From Gracilaria gracilis (taxonomy: Eukaryota; Rhodophyta; Florideophyceae; Gracilariales; Gracilariaceae): 64,000 nt of DNA. Position numbers and translations under genes: made by a program. The stretch spans positions 56,520-120,519 of the forward strand of contig JARGSG010000133.1 of the NCBI GenBank assembly GCA_030374805.1, read 5' to 3'. Position 1 is the first letter of the stretch. Every line of letters starts with the position of its first letter. Positions 51,361-62,722 of the stretch are shown here, one piece after another. The notes under the pieces were generated by a model. That model ran no database searches, was not told the DNA's origin, and was given only the letters and a program-made list of their open reading frames with translations.

Positions 51361-51666
51361 ATGAAACTTCCGAGCTTCTGCCTCGTCAATGCACGTTCCG
51401 TCACACTCCGCCCCACCTCGCACGCTCTACGTTCAAAATCAGCGCCATTGCGCGCCATTGATTCCGTTCTTGCCTTGCTTGATGCTGTGGCTGCTGTGCA
51501 GCCGCAAACGGAGACTGTGTGGCGACAAGCAGATGCCAATCATCTACCGCGCGTCGTGTTTGTCAACAAGATGGATCGTGATGCCGCAGATCTTCATCGC
51601 GTCGTTCGCAACTTGCAGCAGTCTTTCCACACATCATACACGTCCATGACCTCCGGCCCGTCATGA
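51361..51666 (+). pseudogene. elongation factor G fragment
   Basis: About 60 codons match the GTPase domain of organellar/bacterial [23 protein letters not shown], then [21 protein letters not shown] and a trailing helix. NKMD is the G4 guanine-specificity motif. The P-loop, switch regions and domains II-V are not found around it. The stretch before it is Ser/Arg-rich without EF-G similarity. It is a short captured or decayed piece. Confidence 0.75.
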
Positions 51667-51763
51667 GCCGCCTTGCTTCGCTGCCCGCTATCGCGCAGCA
51701 TGTTCTTGCCACGCGCGGATCGTTCGCCGTGCGCTCCCGCTGGCGCGCTGCCTGTGCTCCTAC

Positions 51764-52689
51764 ATGACGCCGCGAGCGCGCTCCCAGCGCAAGCGTCACC
51801 CGCGTCGCGCGTCGCCGTCGCTGGCGTTGCCGCTGCTCATCTTCTCGTTCGCGCTCGCGCTATTCGTGCGCCGCTTCTCCGTGCAATGGGCGCCGTCCAA
51901 TCCGGCTTCGTCGTCGCTCGTCGTCTTCACCGCCTCCAATTGGATGTACCGTTACTTTCTGCAAAACTTCAAGTGCAACCTGGATAATCTTAATCTCACA
52001 TATGCACCGGTTGTCTACTCGCTCGCAACGAGATCACCAAGAACAAACTCAAGGCCGTGCTCTCCGCGTTGCTTTCTGGACTTGACGTCTTGTTATCTGA
52101 CGCCGATATCTATTGGTGCTCAGATCCTGCGCGCTATCTACAACAAATTATTGCGCGTTGGCCTCACTATCAGAATGCCGATGTGCTCATCCAACCAGAA
52201 GCCAACTATCGCACTCTTAATTCCAGCTTCTACATGGTGCGATCCAATGAAAGCACTGTAGCCCTCTTTCGCGCTCTTACGCAAAACATACACATCGGTC
52301 ACCATGACCAAGTTGTTGTCAACAAAATCTTCTGCGACCCCGAATACGGAGGGAGCAAGATCATGGAGTCGTACGGAGAAGTTCCATATCGTTGTCAAAG
52401 CCGAGGCACCGAAATTCGCCTTCTTCCCGCTTCAAAGTTCCCATCTGGAGCCCAGTTATATTCGGATATGAACGTTTTTCACTACTCGAGACAACAGCTT
52501 CGGCATATGTGTGACAGCAATGTTTTTGTTGTCTTGCACAACAATTTTATCAAGGCGAAGAAGAAGAAAGCCAGATTCATTGTATTGGGTATGTGGTTTG
52601 CCTCTGGAAGCGAAGACGGCCTTGTTTGTCTTCAGCAACCAATAGACACCGACGCAGTATCAATAAGAACCTGCGGCAGTTACTGCTGA
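51764..52689 (+). CDS. GT77-type glycosyltransferase, type II membrane protein
   Basis: Two frames (from 51764, and to 52689) join at about 52035 where a C seems missing. The N-terminus is basic, then has one membrane anchor (LALPLLIFSFALALFV) and a short stem. The catalytic part has the nucleotide-sugar transferase pattern ALLSGLDVLLSDADIYWCSD (DxD-like SDADIYW), a NSSFYMVRS step (family N-x-G-x-x-[YF]), HHDQVVVNKIF (DQ motif) and FPSGAQLYSD. Plant relatives are Golgi arabinosyl-, xylosyl- or galactosyltransferases of cell-wall glycans. Length (about 308 aa) is near the family minimum. It probably works in the same polysaccharide pathway as the neighbouring sulfotransferase. Confidence 0.75.
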
Positions 52690-53537
52690 GAAATCAAGAT
52701 CTTTGGAGCGCCGTTTGTGTTTATATTAGATGATTCACTCAGATATATCAGACACAACCTATATTTTCACATCCCTTCACATCACAGGTCTGTCACCTCT
52801 CCCGACTATCAGTGCTGAAATCCTCAGGTTAAAAGCATCACCACGGCTTTTGCAATTGGCGGCAGCGAGCAAAGACAAAATGCAGCAAAGAGTCGTACTT
52901 CTGCGTATGTTGCCATAGCTTTCGTCTTTTTTCGCGTACTGGTATCCAACGCCTTTGGTTGAGTTGAATGCTTTCATATGATCTGTTGTTTGTGTTGACC
53001 ACCGCGATGAAGCTCGAAACTCATGTAAGCAGGGGTACAACTACATCAGGACGCTCGGCTCACTTCTCCTCGAGCGTTTCCCACAGCTCCTTACCGTAAA
53101 TCGTTTACGGCCACAGTGCTAAACAGTCAAGTTTCATTTGATTCTATGTCCATACCAATAAGTTCAGGACACCATAGAGAGCGTTGCGCAACTGACCTTC
53201 CGGCCTGTAGTATGTGCTTTGTTATCCTTTTCGCGAATGCCAATCTATGCCCTCAAGTCCGTGTAGACTTTCCAACATCCTGTTTCCATGCATTTGTTTT
53301 AGCTCATCTTGTTATCATATTCTTTTTCTTCTTCTTAATGACGAGTCTTCCTTCTGCGCTTGTGATCTGTGGCGTTCACGTTCTTCTTTATTGATGTTTT
53401 CAGTTCAATTTGCTGAGCAGAAGAAGGGTGTTTTCTGAAACACATATCCCACCGCTTTCCCAGTCGGTGCATAACCCGCGTTTACGAATATCCCTAACAC
53501 AATCTTTTTCTTTCCATAATTCTTAAGACTGGTTCGT
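52690..53537. other. intergenic between convergent GT77 and SPO11
   Basis: AT-rich spacer with pyrimidine runs (for example 53305-53335). No coding or RNA gene recognised. Confidence 0.35.
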
Positions 53538-54925
53538 TTACTTGCATAATGAGCTTAGGGACAGAATCTTGGACAACACGTAGTCAAGCAGGGCGTGGCT
53601 TCCCTAAGCATTCCACTGTTGGCAGCGAGGGCTTCCATTTCAAACTTCGTTTGAGCAGTTTTCATGTTCTTGGCTTCCTGCAGCAGGTATTGTTTGGGAC
53701 GTTTTGCATCTGCATCCTTCCCCCCCCCCCCCCCCCCCCCCCCCCCCGAGCAAGCATTCCATCAAGTAGGAAGTTTTCTTTCTTGTTCAACTGCAGAACT
53801 TGTAAGTCTTCCAGCTTAAACATCTTGCCCCGGTCCGAGTGCTTGACTCCGAGCCACTGAACTTTATGACCCGCAAGGCTTTCTATGTAGCAGCTGGCAA
53901 TGCTGAGTCCATGGGGGTCTTCATCGGTTACTATATATATCGGCACTGGTTCATGAGACGCGTTGTGTGCTTCCGCAACAGTGCGTAGGAACAGTCGAGT
54001 CCCAATATCTGGGTAACCTGCGCAGGGGTATGGATCTGTTAGAAGAGCCTTATTCTGATGGCTGTGAAGTCGAATATTTGGAAGTCAAATCAGAACCTCT
54101 GGTTTCCAACATACCTTTACCTGTGATAACCAAAAACGAAGACAGAGCTCCTCGGTCCCCGGATTCATCTATCAAAGAGTGAAACGCAGCCTCTTTCTCC
54201 ACTCTTGTGTGTTCATGTAATCTCTAAAGTCAGTACTCTGGACTGAAACCGATGCCACACAAAGTTTTACCCTTCAGACAGGAAAGGCAACGGATCTGAC
54301 TTGAACTCATAAGAAGGAGCTTCGCAATGTAGCAATCCAGCGGCTAGGGGCTAGCAACTGCGGATCAAAGCAAAGAAGAAACTTACACAATGATAGCACG
54401 AGCATCAGAAATAACGTTCATCAAACGCTCTGGCCTAGCTGGGATCAAGCAACCAGTATTGCCAAACATGCCAACGTCAACCGCATTCTCAAATTCATCA
54501 ACGAAAGTAACTCGTCCCACTACAAGACCCTTTGGAACCGCGATTATGTTGAGCTCGTTTCTATGAACATCCAGGGAACAACTGAGATGAAATAAAGCTC
54601 TACCAACTGATTCTGGAGTTGGAAATAGGGATCGACACATGTAGAATACATCTCTCTTCGTGATTAGCTTCCCACAGCGGATGCTGGAATGGGCAAGAAA
54701 GGCGAGATATGAAACCCGCAGCGCAACCTTTGAATCAAGGGGAACATGTGGCAAAGTTGGGTGCTCGTTAATTCGTTCGCGCTTCTTCCCAAGCAAAACA
54801 CGCCTAAGCCCACTGAGAGTGATGAGCTCCAAATTTTCCAAGAGTTTACTTGCTGTGAAATGAGATGCTTCCATGATCCAGGTTACGCTGCCACTCTTTC
54901 GCGTTGCGTTGTATCTTCTCTTCAT
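53538..54925 (-). CDS. SPO11: SPO11 meiotic recombination endonuclease, two introns
   Basis: SPO11 makes the double-strand breaks that start meiotic recombination. Exon 1 (54925 or 54874 down to about 54387) has the winged-helix with the catalytic tyrosine (TKRDVFYMCRSLF, codon 54641-54643) and VPKGLVVGRVTF. A GTAAGT donor (54386) starts intron 1, whose acceptor near 54202 leaves the join one base off. Exon 2 has VEKEAAFHSLIDES and VITGKG, split by intron 2 (54018-54114, GTATGT...GCGCAG), whose removal restores GKGYPDIGTRLFLR. Exon 3 has the Toprim metal site YIVTDEDPHGLSIASCY and QWLGVKHSD. A 28-base G run (53720-53747) then intervenes, after which the tail (AKRPKQYLLQEAKNMKTAQT, KFEMEAL) is in another phase. 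A further shift precedes the end (ALLDYVLSKIL). Confidence 0.85.
53720..53747 (+). repeat. 28-base poly-C tract in SPO11
   Basis: An uninterrupted C28 on the plus strand reads as poly-Gly in SPO11. As given it puts the C-terminal segment out of frame; 26 or 29 bases would restore phase. Confidence 0.9.
54018..54114 (-). other. SPO11 intron (97 nt)
   Basis: Exon...AAAG, GTATGT, ... CTGCGCAG, GTTACCC. Removal joins ITGK to GYPDIG in frame across a motif conserved in SPO11/TopoVI-A. It is the clearest spliceosomal intron in the window. Confidence 0.85.
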
Positions 54926-55880
54926 ATTCGCTCACAGAAACAGTCAAGCTCAACAATGCCAGTTGAAGCCTCTGTGCTAAACGTACATCACTGCAGTTTC
55001 GTTTCGAAGCTTGCGCGAGAACTGTTTCATGCGAAAGATCAAAGTCCCATGTTCCGGATGCTACAACAGCGGCGAAACGAAATGGTGGATTAATATATGG
55101 ACGATCAACTCTTGGTATACCGAAAGAATCCAAAACGTCGCCCAAACAATCCAAGGACATTCCCCACAACACGATGTGTGGAGCATGTACATTAGGAGCC
55201 TGTACTACGTCTACAGCATAAGGGAGGACATCCAAGGCCCGCATTCTGCAAAACGTAAATCCAAGGCTTTGCAAAACTGATCCTGCCATCTTTGTGAGAG
55301 AATTCATCTTCATTGCCTGCCGAGGAATCGAATGACTTACGACGTTTCGTGACCATCGATGTAGATGGGACAATGGAACCCAGAAAGCGGATGCAATTTC
55401 TGAGGGATTCAGAACCATTCTCAGAGAATGAGGTTCTTTCTGAAGAAACACGAATGCAGACAGAACTCCTCGCTTCTGCTGATTCCGGATGATTGGTCGA
55501 TCTTGAATTCGAGATATGAGTTCGTAAGCCGACGAGTTCAGATCCAGACCAATCTCTTCCTTTGTTTCACGGAGAGCTGTCGAAAGGTCGTTGTTATCTT
55601 CCGGATCCTGTCTTCCCCCCGGGAACGCAATGTGAGCGGACCACGGGTCTCCTTCTCTAGGAGCACGGTGAATAAACAGGAGGTCGAGAGGCACATGTGC
55701 CGAATTTGACGTGGATGGGCGGAAAATGATCGCAACTGAGGCTCTCTGTGATCCTTGTCGTACACCAGGACTTGGAAATCGCCGCTTGAGATTCTGAACA
55801 AGGGCGCACAAGTTGATTTCCTCATTGTTCCGTGAAGAATACTGTACACACGCACCACTCATGAACGGAGAGGGCGGCAA
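54846..55880 (-). CDS. Nudix hydrolase, CoA-pyrophosphatase-like
   Basis: Nudix enzymes of the NUDT7/8/15 type cleave CoA or other nucleotide diphosphates. The 344-aa ORF contains HIAFPGGRQDPEDNN and STALRETKEEIGLDL, which together form the Nudix box with the CoA-type PGGRxDxxD start and the catalytic RETxEEIG. A strand-helix frame precedes it (LDLLFIHRAPREGDPWSAH). The C-terminal ~180 residues are an extension with a wHIVLWGMSLDCLGDVLDSF segment, seen in plant and fungal relatives. The 3' end overlaps the 5' end of SPO11 on the same strand in another frame by up to 80 bases. Confidence 0.85.
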   Translation of the reverse strand: MPPSPFMSGACVQYSSRNNEEINLCALVQNLKRRFPSPGVRQGSQRASVAIIFRPSTSNSAHVPLDLLFIHRAPREGDPWSAHIAFPGGRQDPEDNNDLSTALRETKEEIGLDLNSSAYELISRIQDRPIIRNQQKRGVLSAFVFLQKEPHSLRMVLNPSEIASAFWVPLSHLHRWSRNVVSHSIPRQAMKMNSLTKMAGSVLQSLGFTFCRMRALDVLPYAVDVVQAPNVHAPHIVLWGMSLDCLGDVLDSFGIPRVDRPYINPPFRFAAVVASGTWDFDLSHETVLAQASKRNCSDVRLAQRLQLALLSLTVSVSEYEEKIQRNAKEWQRNLDHGSISFHSK

Positions 55881-56089
55881 GCAAGAGGTTCCGAAAGAAT
55901 GGCCACCCTTGGTACAAAGCTTTCAAACTAGGCGGAGGGGGTGGGTAGACACTGGATCTTTAGGCATCTGCCCATTCCCCAAGGATGTTTGTGGTGGAAC
56001 TAAATTGGGTGAGACGAGATCGATTTTAAGGTATGTACATGGATATGAATCATATCATATGATACAGTAAGATAGTTAGTTCAACTACA

Positions 56090-59000
56090 TTAACCGGAAA
56101 CCACCAGCTGTCGCTCTGGGTGATACACCTTGCGCCGCTTACTAATGAGATCAATAGTCGCATCAATTTCCTTTCTAAAGGCCTCAGCCTCTGCCACGAT
56201 AACCTCGTATCTTTCTGACCACCTCCGACTCCCGAATACTTTCCATGCAAGGCTGAAACGCTTTCTTGGGGTTTCACTGGCACCCCTGTATTCTTCGTTC
56301 AGGGATAACCTTCTCTTCCGCACTGGTGACTCAAACTCATCTTGATCAAGAACATCTTTTCTATATACATCATCGACATGGCGATGCCTTTTCCCAAGAC
56401 TGGACTCCTTTCTTCGATCCCCTGTATCACTGCTATAACGATTATTATCGCCCGCAAACACTGATGTGAACAAGACGTTAAGACGGCGAATTCTGGAGGT
56501 CTGCTTCTCCTCATCGATTACTCTTGCTAGTGGGGCTTCCACATTATTCAAATCCCGGAGCAACGAAGATACTAAGCGAGGCATAATGATGCCTAAGGCC
56601 CGACAGAACTCCATAAGTCCTTGAAATCCATCATGACGGATTTTCGGAAACGCTATTCCCCCCAAAGTACAAAGGGAACCGAGATACCTTTCGTAACTTT
56701 GGTCATTGTTCTCAATTGGCATCGGAAGCTTCATTCTCCGAGTAAGCGCAGCTCCAACTCGGATGAATTGAAGTCGATGATACGAGAACTCTGTTGGCCA
56801 CCTTCTCGCGTTTTCAGACACTTCTTTCGCAACTCTGCGCCAATTCCTGTTCACGATTCTTATCACGTCGTAGAGTTCATTGCAGCTGGGGCTTTGAAGC
56901 CCAGAAAACTGCCAATGCCAATGCCTCCATCCAAGCATTATTCCCGACTTCAACGAGTTTGTCACCCACCCGTTTAAGTTGGAAATCGATCCTGTGAGTA
57001 ACAGAACGGCTTGATGGCAGACAAAGCTCTCTGCGATATACCCTGTTAACTGAGGATCTTGATCCCTTTGCAATACAGTCTCTCTAGAGAGCACCACACA
57101 CCGCACACCGCACACAATATCTCGGGTCAAAAGAGACTGAGCCCATTCCGATTCATCTCCTTGTTCTAGTTTTTCTTTCAGACTGGGGGATATGATTCAC
57201 AAGGTTTTTGTTCGCGTAGAAGAACTTTTCCGCATGTTCATCAACGTTGGGCGGTTCAGGACTTCTCAGCCGTCTTTTGGTGTTCATATATCTCCTCCCA
57301 TGCGTCGCCTCCCTTTTTTCGGAGCTCAGAAAGAGTAGGAGATGGAAGCTCGGGGAAAGGTAGTCCTTTATCACGACCAGCTCTTTGACTCGTCGAAGAA
57401 CTCCTCTGCTCTTGTGATCCTAGCCCAAGTGCGACCAAGTTGTTCAAACCCAGTCTGACAAGCGCACAATGTGTCCGGGCGACTCAGCAGCCGTTCTTCG
57501 TTTAGGGATCGAAGGACGGAAAAGGCTATCCTCATACTCTCTTCAATGGACTCAGTATGCCTTGCAATTTCAAGAGTCTTCCACATCGCTCTTCATGGCG
57601 ATGCGCGCGCGCCTTCTTCGCTATGGAAACGATCCTTTGTCGCTCTTCGACAACTCTCGAGGCCTTCTCCCGAAGCTTATTCTGCTCATCTTCATGGGGT
57701 TCACGATCGGTTCTGCTGCTGTTACGATTGTCTTGTTCATTGGTGGGAGAGCACTTCTCTGCTACCAGGGCCTGCAATCAGCGGAGCAGATTCGTTTTGT
57801 CGGCCTTCTTCAACAGTAGAATATTTGCCGACTGCCTGAGTGATTCCAAAATCTGTTAGGGGCGCAGTATTGACCAGTGCATTTGGTAACCCATCAGGTG
57901 CCATTTTCTTCTCGGTTCCTGCGACAGACTGAGCCGATGATGCTATCTGAGTGCTCATGGCAGCTCGAACAGAATGAAAAGGTTTCTCGGATGCAGAGAG
58001 CGTTTGACCGAGGTCTTTCAAGCTTGAATCGCTCGTCCCCTGTTTCACACTGAATTGTATACCAGTTGAAACGTTGGTAGACTGGATCAGAGCAGTAGAC
58101 GTTTTGGCTTTTCCCGCACCATCGCGTAACGATATCGTTGCACCTGATATCTTCCTTTGTCCATCTTCAGCAACAAGGAGTGAGTGACTTCCAGGATCAT
58201 TTTGGGAAGGGAACAGACCAAGCGATGAATCTGGTTCTTCCTTGGTCGGAGCTTCGGCGTTGAATGCCAGACGCTGTTCACCTGAAGATAAATCACGGGG
58301 TTTGACCTCATCAGCTACGTTCGTTTCAATGCTTGAAACACGTAATGTGCTTGTCTGCTTCTGCAGTGCATTGCTCCCAAGTACATTTCGATTATGAATA
58401 GGACTAGATACCGATACCTTTTCCCCAATATTCGCGCTCTCGATATGAGTAACAGTTTTGTTACCATGGTTGCCCCCCCTCAGTAGCTTACCAGATGCTT
58501 CGAAATAGCCCAGAAGTCCACGGCTTGCTGTACCCTCGACTATTTCGGATGGTGAAAGTATACTGGCTTTCGACTCGATAACACCCGACCTTGCTAACTT
58601 AAACAGTGAAACTCGGGAAGTGTCGAAGTCTCTGCTTGGCGGTGTAATCACTTGCCGCGAAGCTTCCTCTCGTAGCGAAGAAAGTACTTCGAACCCCAAT
58701 AGCTCACAAAACTGCTGGGCTTCTTCCTCATCCTCAAAACATAAGCGCTTCGTCAGGGTGTCAATTGCAATCTCATCCTACCATACACGGAATTCAGCAA
58801 ACAAAGAGCTTGTACCCTCATTAGGGTAAACCTGGAATACATGAGACATGCCATGAGATATGGGGCCTGTCGAACGCAAGAGAAGAACCTGACGGGATTG
58901 ATAAATTGCCCCCCTGCAGCCTTGACGATTTCAAAAGCAAGCTTTACAGGTAGGCTCCGACGAACATCTTTTGCAAAGCCGGTCCACAGCTGAACACAAG

Positions 59001-61150
59001 TTTGAGGGTCGGACATTTGTGTCAAAATGTAGTACGCTTGCATCTCGGGTTCATTTTCGGAAGTTCTCAAGTTTTGTTCCATGCGAAAGTCGTACATTTC
59101 TCGCAGTGAAATCAAACACTTGTCTAGCTGCTCAAGGTTCTGCTTGGAAGAAAACTGGGCAGAGTTTGTTCCAAACAGTCGGTGCTCTGATATTATATGG
59201 AACCGCACGCTTTCCGCATGAATTTTGATGCAGCACTCATCCCGAACCCCTTGCAAAGTAAGTCTTGCCGAATAGATCTGGTCCTGTCCCTTATAAAATT
59301 GTGTACCTTATAGAACTCAGCCTGTTTAGAATCACATACCTTCTTCAAGTGATCCATCGTCCTCGCTAGAACCTGAGGCGGTCGCACTTCCTCCGGTTTC
59401 TGTTCCTCACTAATGGCAGCTGATCGTCTATACTTTTTGACAGCTTTCGCAGGGTCAGGTTCTGACCCTGGACCGCCCTTTAGCTCGAGTATAGAAACGT
59501 CCAGCTGCTCAACACGAGACTCAAATTCTGTCATTGGGCACATTTCAAGACATTCTCCCACAAACTGCCTGGCATCTTGTATATCCATCTTCTGTCCAAC
59601 CTTTCGCCAATGTTCATTCCTAGTAGATTCATTAGTCTTCTTCGGTTCTGTGCTTGGTTTTAGTGAACCGTACTTCGAAAGCCTTGCATCCACTTTTCTC
59701 CGATCTACATTGGGATGCAGTTTCTCGTAGGATTCCTGAGGGCCCATTCTTACTTTAAGCTTCTGTAAAAGTTGTTTCTCTTTGCGAGATTCTTGTTGCC
59801 TTTTCTTTTCTTCAATTTTGGCAATCTCCCCCCAAAGCTGTTCCATTTCACGAACTCTTTCCTGTTCCGTCATTTGTCTTGGTTCCTTGCGGGAAGCCGC
59901 ACGTCCTGCATTGTTTACCTGGTCGTTCCTTGTTCCCATATGATCATCATCAGTTTGAACCTCCTCCATATGATATGTATGCGGTCTCTTGTTGTAATAC
60001 CGCGGTCTGCTCCTCAGCATTTCTTCCGCCGTATCCTCATCCCACATGGTAATGATTGCATCCCTTTGTGACCCATCTGCACCATGGCGTTGGGTGAACT
60101 TTACGTCAACAAAACCACTTGCAAAACCTTCAAGCACCTGCTTCATTTGCCTACCGCTCCTAATTCCTCTTGGAACTTGGGAGATAACGAGCTTAGGGTG
60201 TGTTGCTTCCACCCGTTTCAGCTCGTCCTTTTCTTTCGCTCGCGAATTCTTCCTTACTTCATACGGCTGGTAAAACTGTATATTAAGAATGGTTCTATGA
60301 CACGAACGACCGGCTTTGTATGCAAGAGAAGCCTCTCGATTCGAAAGTGACAACGGCTGTTCTGTTCGAGTCCTTTTGTTTAGACCCTCTCAGACTAACG
60401 TTAGACACGGTTACAGGCAACCTCTCAAAATGCTCCACCACTGCTCATGTCGAAAACAGGGGTATCGGAACGGATCTGATGAGTAACGAAAGGCGTTCAC
60501 CTGTATATAGAGGAGCCCTTTCCTCCTCATCGGCTTCATTCGCTTTCCAAGATCTTTCGTTGGCGATATTCTCTTCCCGAGCTGGCCATTCGTCATACTC
60601 CTCAGAGCCTGCTTCATTCCCAAACGAAGTAAACTGCTTGCGAGGTGCCAAGCCTTGATTTCCCTGCGGCTGCCCGGATGAAAACGCAGGTTGATTACGC
60701 TGATTCTCAAAAGGGTATTTCGGCGGTTTAGAAGAATCGTTGTTAGCAAATGAGGAACGTGCCCCCAAATGCGTTGCAGAGAATTTCGGTGCTTCTTCCA
60801 AAGCCACTTCTGTGGCGTTTGCTTGGAACACGTCTTGAGGTTCCGAATCAGAAAATGCGTTTACTCCTCCAGAATGTTTAGTTTGGAAGCTATGGGAAGC
60901 GAAAGAGTTAGGGATGGTTGAAACTAAAGCAGCCGCCGTCGACCATGGGTTGTTAGATGCAAACTGTGCGCGGTTTCGAGAACATGCATCAACAAAAGGG
61001 TCCTCATAGCGGACGGAATCAAATACATCCCCACGAGTAGCTTGAAACGGTGGGGGGTTAGAAAATGTGTTCGTTCGCCGATGTGAACGACCCCGCTCGC
61101 GACTCCCCGAATAGACAGGTGTAGGGAGGCCACGGAGATGCAGCGAGTCG
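56090..61150 (-). CDS. SAC3: SAC3/GANP-family mRNA-export factor (TREX-2 scaffold)
   Basis: SAC3/GANP scaffolds TREX-2, which links transcription to nuclear-pore mRNA export. Upstream part: a Phe/Ser/Asn-rich nucleoporin-like region (61100-60450), an RRM-like fold (LVISQVPRGIRSGRQMKQVL; 60250-60000) and a charged coiled coil. Signature: VGECLEMCPMTEFESRVEQL, AVKKYRRSAA, VRPPQVLARTMDHL and FIRDRTRSIRQDL near 59560-59270. The M-domain then continues as LQGVRDECCIKIHAESVRFH and LTKRLCFEDEEEAQQFCELL, a Ser-rich region (58699-57737), a basic coiled coil (57777-57532) and a 346-aa C-terminal ORF (57130-56090). At least five one-base shifts (near 60360-60450, 59265, 58775, 57740, 57450 and 57150) divide the frames. 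Homology resumes at once after those I could test. The start is not resolved: a TAA lies upstream of 61150 without an ATG. Confidence 0.8.
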
Positions 61151-61561
61151 TGGTGGTAAGAGGGCTGTTAACCCTTTACTACTGTGGAATCCACACACAG
61201 AGTGGATACTTTTCATGTGAAAGGGGGCGGCTGTGCAGAACACGCCACGCCAACCGAAACAACGCTTGCGCGTTTCGGTTGGCGCACGCGTGTGCGCGAT
61301 GCACGTGCGCGCCCCACGTCAGCCACGTGCGGCGACGGGCGGAAAGGAACAGCCAGTAACGCTCCGCGTTGATGGAGCGCACCCAGTAGCGTTCCTACCC
61401 CTGTAGATATATACCTTCACACTGGCGCATCAATCAATGGTCTGCCCTGCCAGTGTATGTGCACGAAGGAAACGCTACCAACGGTACGCATTGACGCCCG
61501 TGTGCGCGCCTGCAGCGCGTCGTCAGGTCGCCGACTGCGCCCCCCGCCCACCATGTGAGCG

Positions 61562-61649
61562 ATGAGCGCGCTACGACACGCTGCGCGCTTCGCCGCGCGT
61601 CGCGCGCAGCTGCAGCGCTCGCCTCCGGCACGCGTCTTCTGCGACGCGT

Positions 61650-61742
<93 letters not shown>

Positions 61743-62538
61743 AGTCGCCGTCGCCGTCGCCATCGTCGTCGTCGCCGTCGTGGCCGTCAAAACCGCGCGC
61801 GCGCCGCCGCCAGCACCGTCAGCACTCCCCGCACGCAGCCGTCCGTCCACAACTCGCTGCCAGCAGACACGCTGCCGCGCTACGCCAACAACAGCAGCAC
61901 GCTGAGTCTACTGCGGTTCGGCGACTACATCGGTGTCCTTTGCGCACTCCGGCGCGCTACTGGCGGCCGCGGGCGGCATGGATGTGCTGGGCGCCACCAT
62001 GGTGGGTACCATCACCGCCGTTGGCGGCGGCACCATTCGCGACGCCGTCATTCTTGCAAAGCGTCCATTCTGGACGGAAGAGGTGGAATACCTCTACCTG
62101 TGCATCGCCACGGCCGCCTCCACCTTCGCGCTGTACGCCGCGTGCGCGCCGCGCGCCGCGCGCGAGGAGAGCGCCGTGGAATTCGTGGCTGACACCATCG
62201 GCGTGGGTGCCTTTTGCGTCATTGGCGCCATGAACGGCGTGAGAGCGCGAGTACCCATCGCAGTCGTCGTGCTGTGCGACATGGCAACCGCCACCTTTGG
62301 CGGCGGCGTCAGAGACGTGCTCTGCGGCAGAAAGGTGCGTATTCTGCACTCGGCTGCCGAGATCTACGACACCACCGCCGCCGCCGGCGCTGCCGCGTAC
62401 GTCGCCACCACCGCCGGCGCTTCTGTGCCCGCTCGCGTGGGCGCAGGCGTGGGCGTCGCCGTCGCCCTCAGGACGTGGGCTTGGCTTGAGGGCGTGCGGT
62501 TGCCGGTTTGGCCCGAGAACGCGCCCGCGCAGCAGTAG
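61562..62538 (+). CDS. TRIC/UPF0126 (YadS-type) membrane channel protein
   Basis: Relatives are trimeric intracellular cation channels and bacterial YadS/YicG proteins with two repeats of three membrane helices. The body (61933-62538) shows FAHSGALLAAAGGMDVLGAT, the glycine signature AVGGGTIRDAV, and the second-repeat equivalent DTIGVGAFCVIGAMNGVRA with ATFGGGVRDVLCGR, plus a sixth hydrophobic helix. Frame-shifted upstream sequence supplies LSLLRFGDYIG, the start of helix 1, with a one-base shift near 61930. Further up, an ATG at 61562 begins an Arg/Ala-rich acid-free stretch (SALRHAARFAARRAQLQR) typical of a mitochondrial presequence, running into a GTCGCC repeat. Linking presequence and channel is inference. 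Confidence 0.75.
61651..61740 (+). repeat. (GTCGCC)15 minisatellite
   Basis: Fifteen perfect hexamers, with imperfect units continuing to about 61790. It encodes Ser-Pro or Arg-Arg depending on frame and lies between the presequence-like start and the TRIC domain. Confidence 0.95.
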
Positions 62539-62722
62539 ATTTGCGCGCGCGGCGGGCGCCGCGCCCGCAGTGGCCAGCAGCCCTTTGTATTCATATATTA
62601 TCCTACAGCTGTCTGCATATCATATATCTACATACCTGCGAGCGTTTTTGTCACCTCGCGCTCGTGTCGTGTCGTGTCCATTGCCTTTATCCAATTGACA
62701 GTCTTCTTCTAGCGCCGTTGCC

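Noticed and set aside
54241-54385. tRNA-like T-loop (GAGTTCAAGTC) inside SPO11 intron 1, minus strand
   Set aside because: The sequence 5' of it does not pair with the presumed acceptor end and no anticodon arm could be placed.
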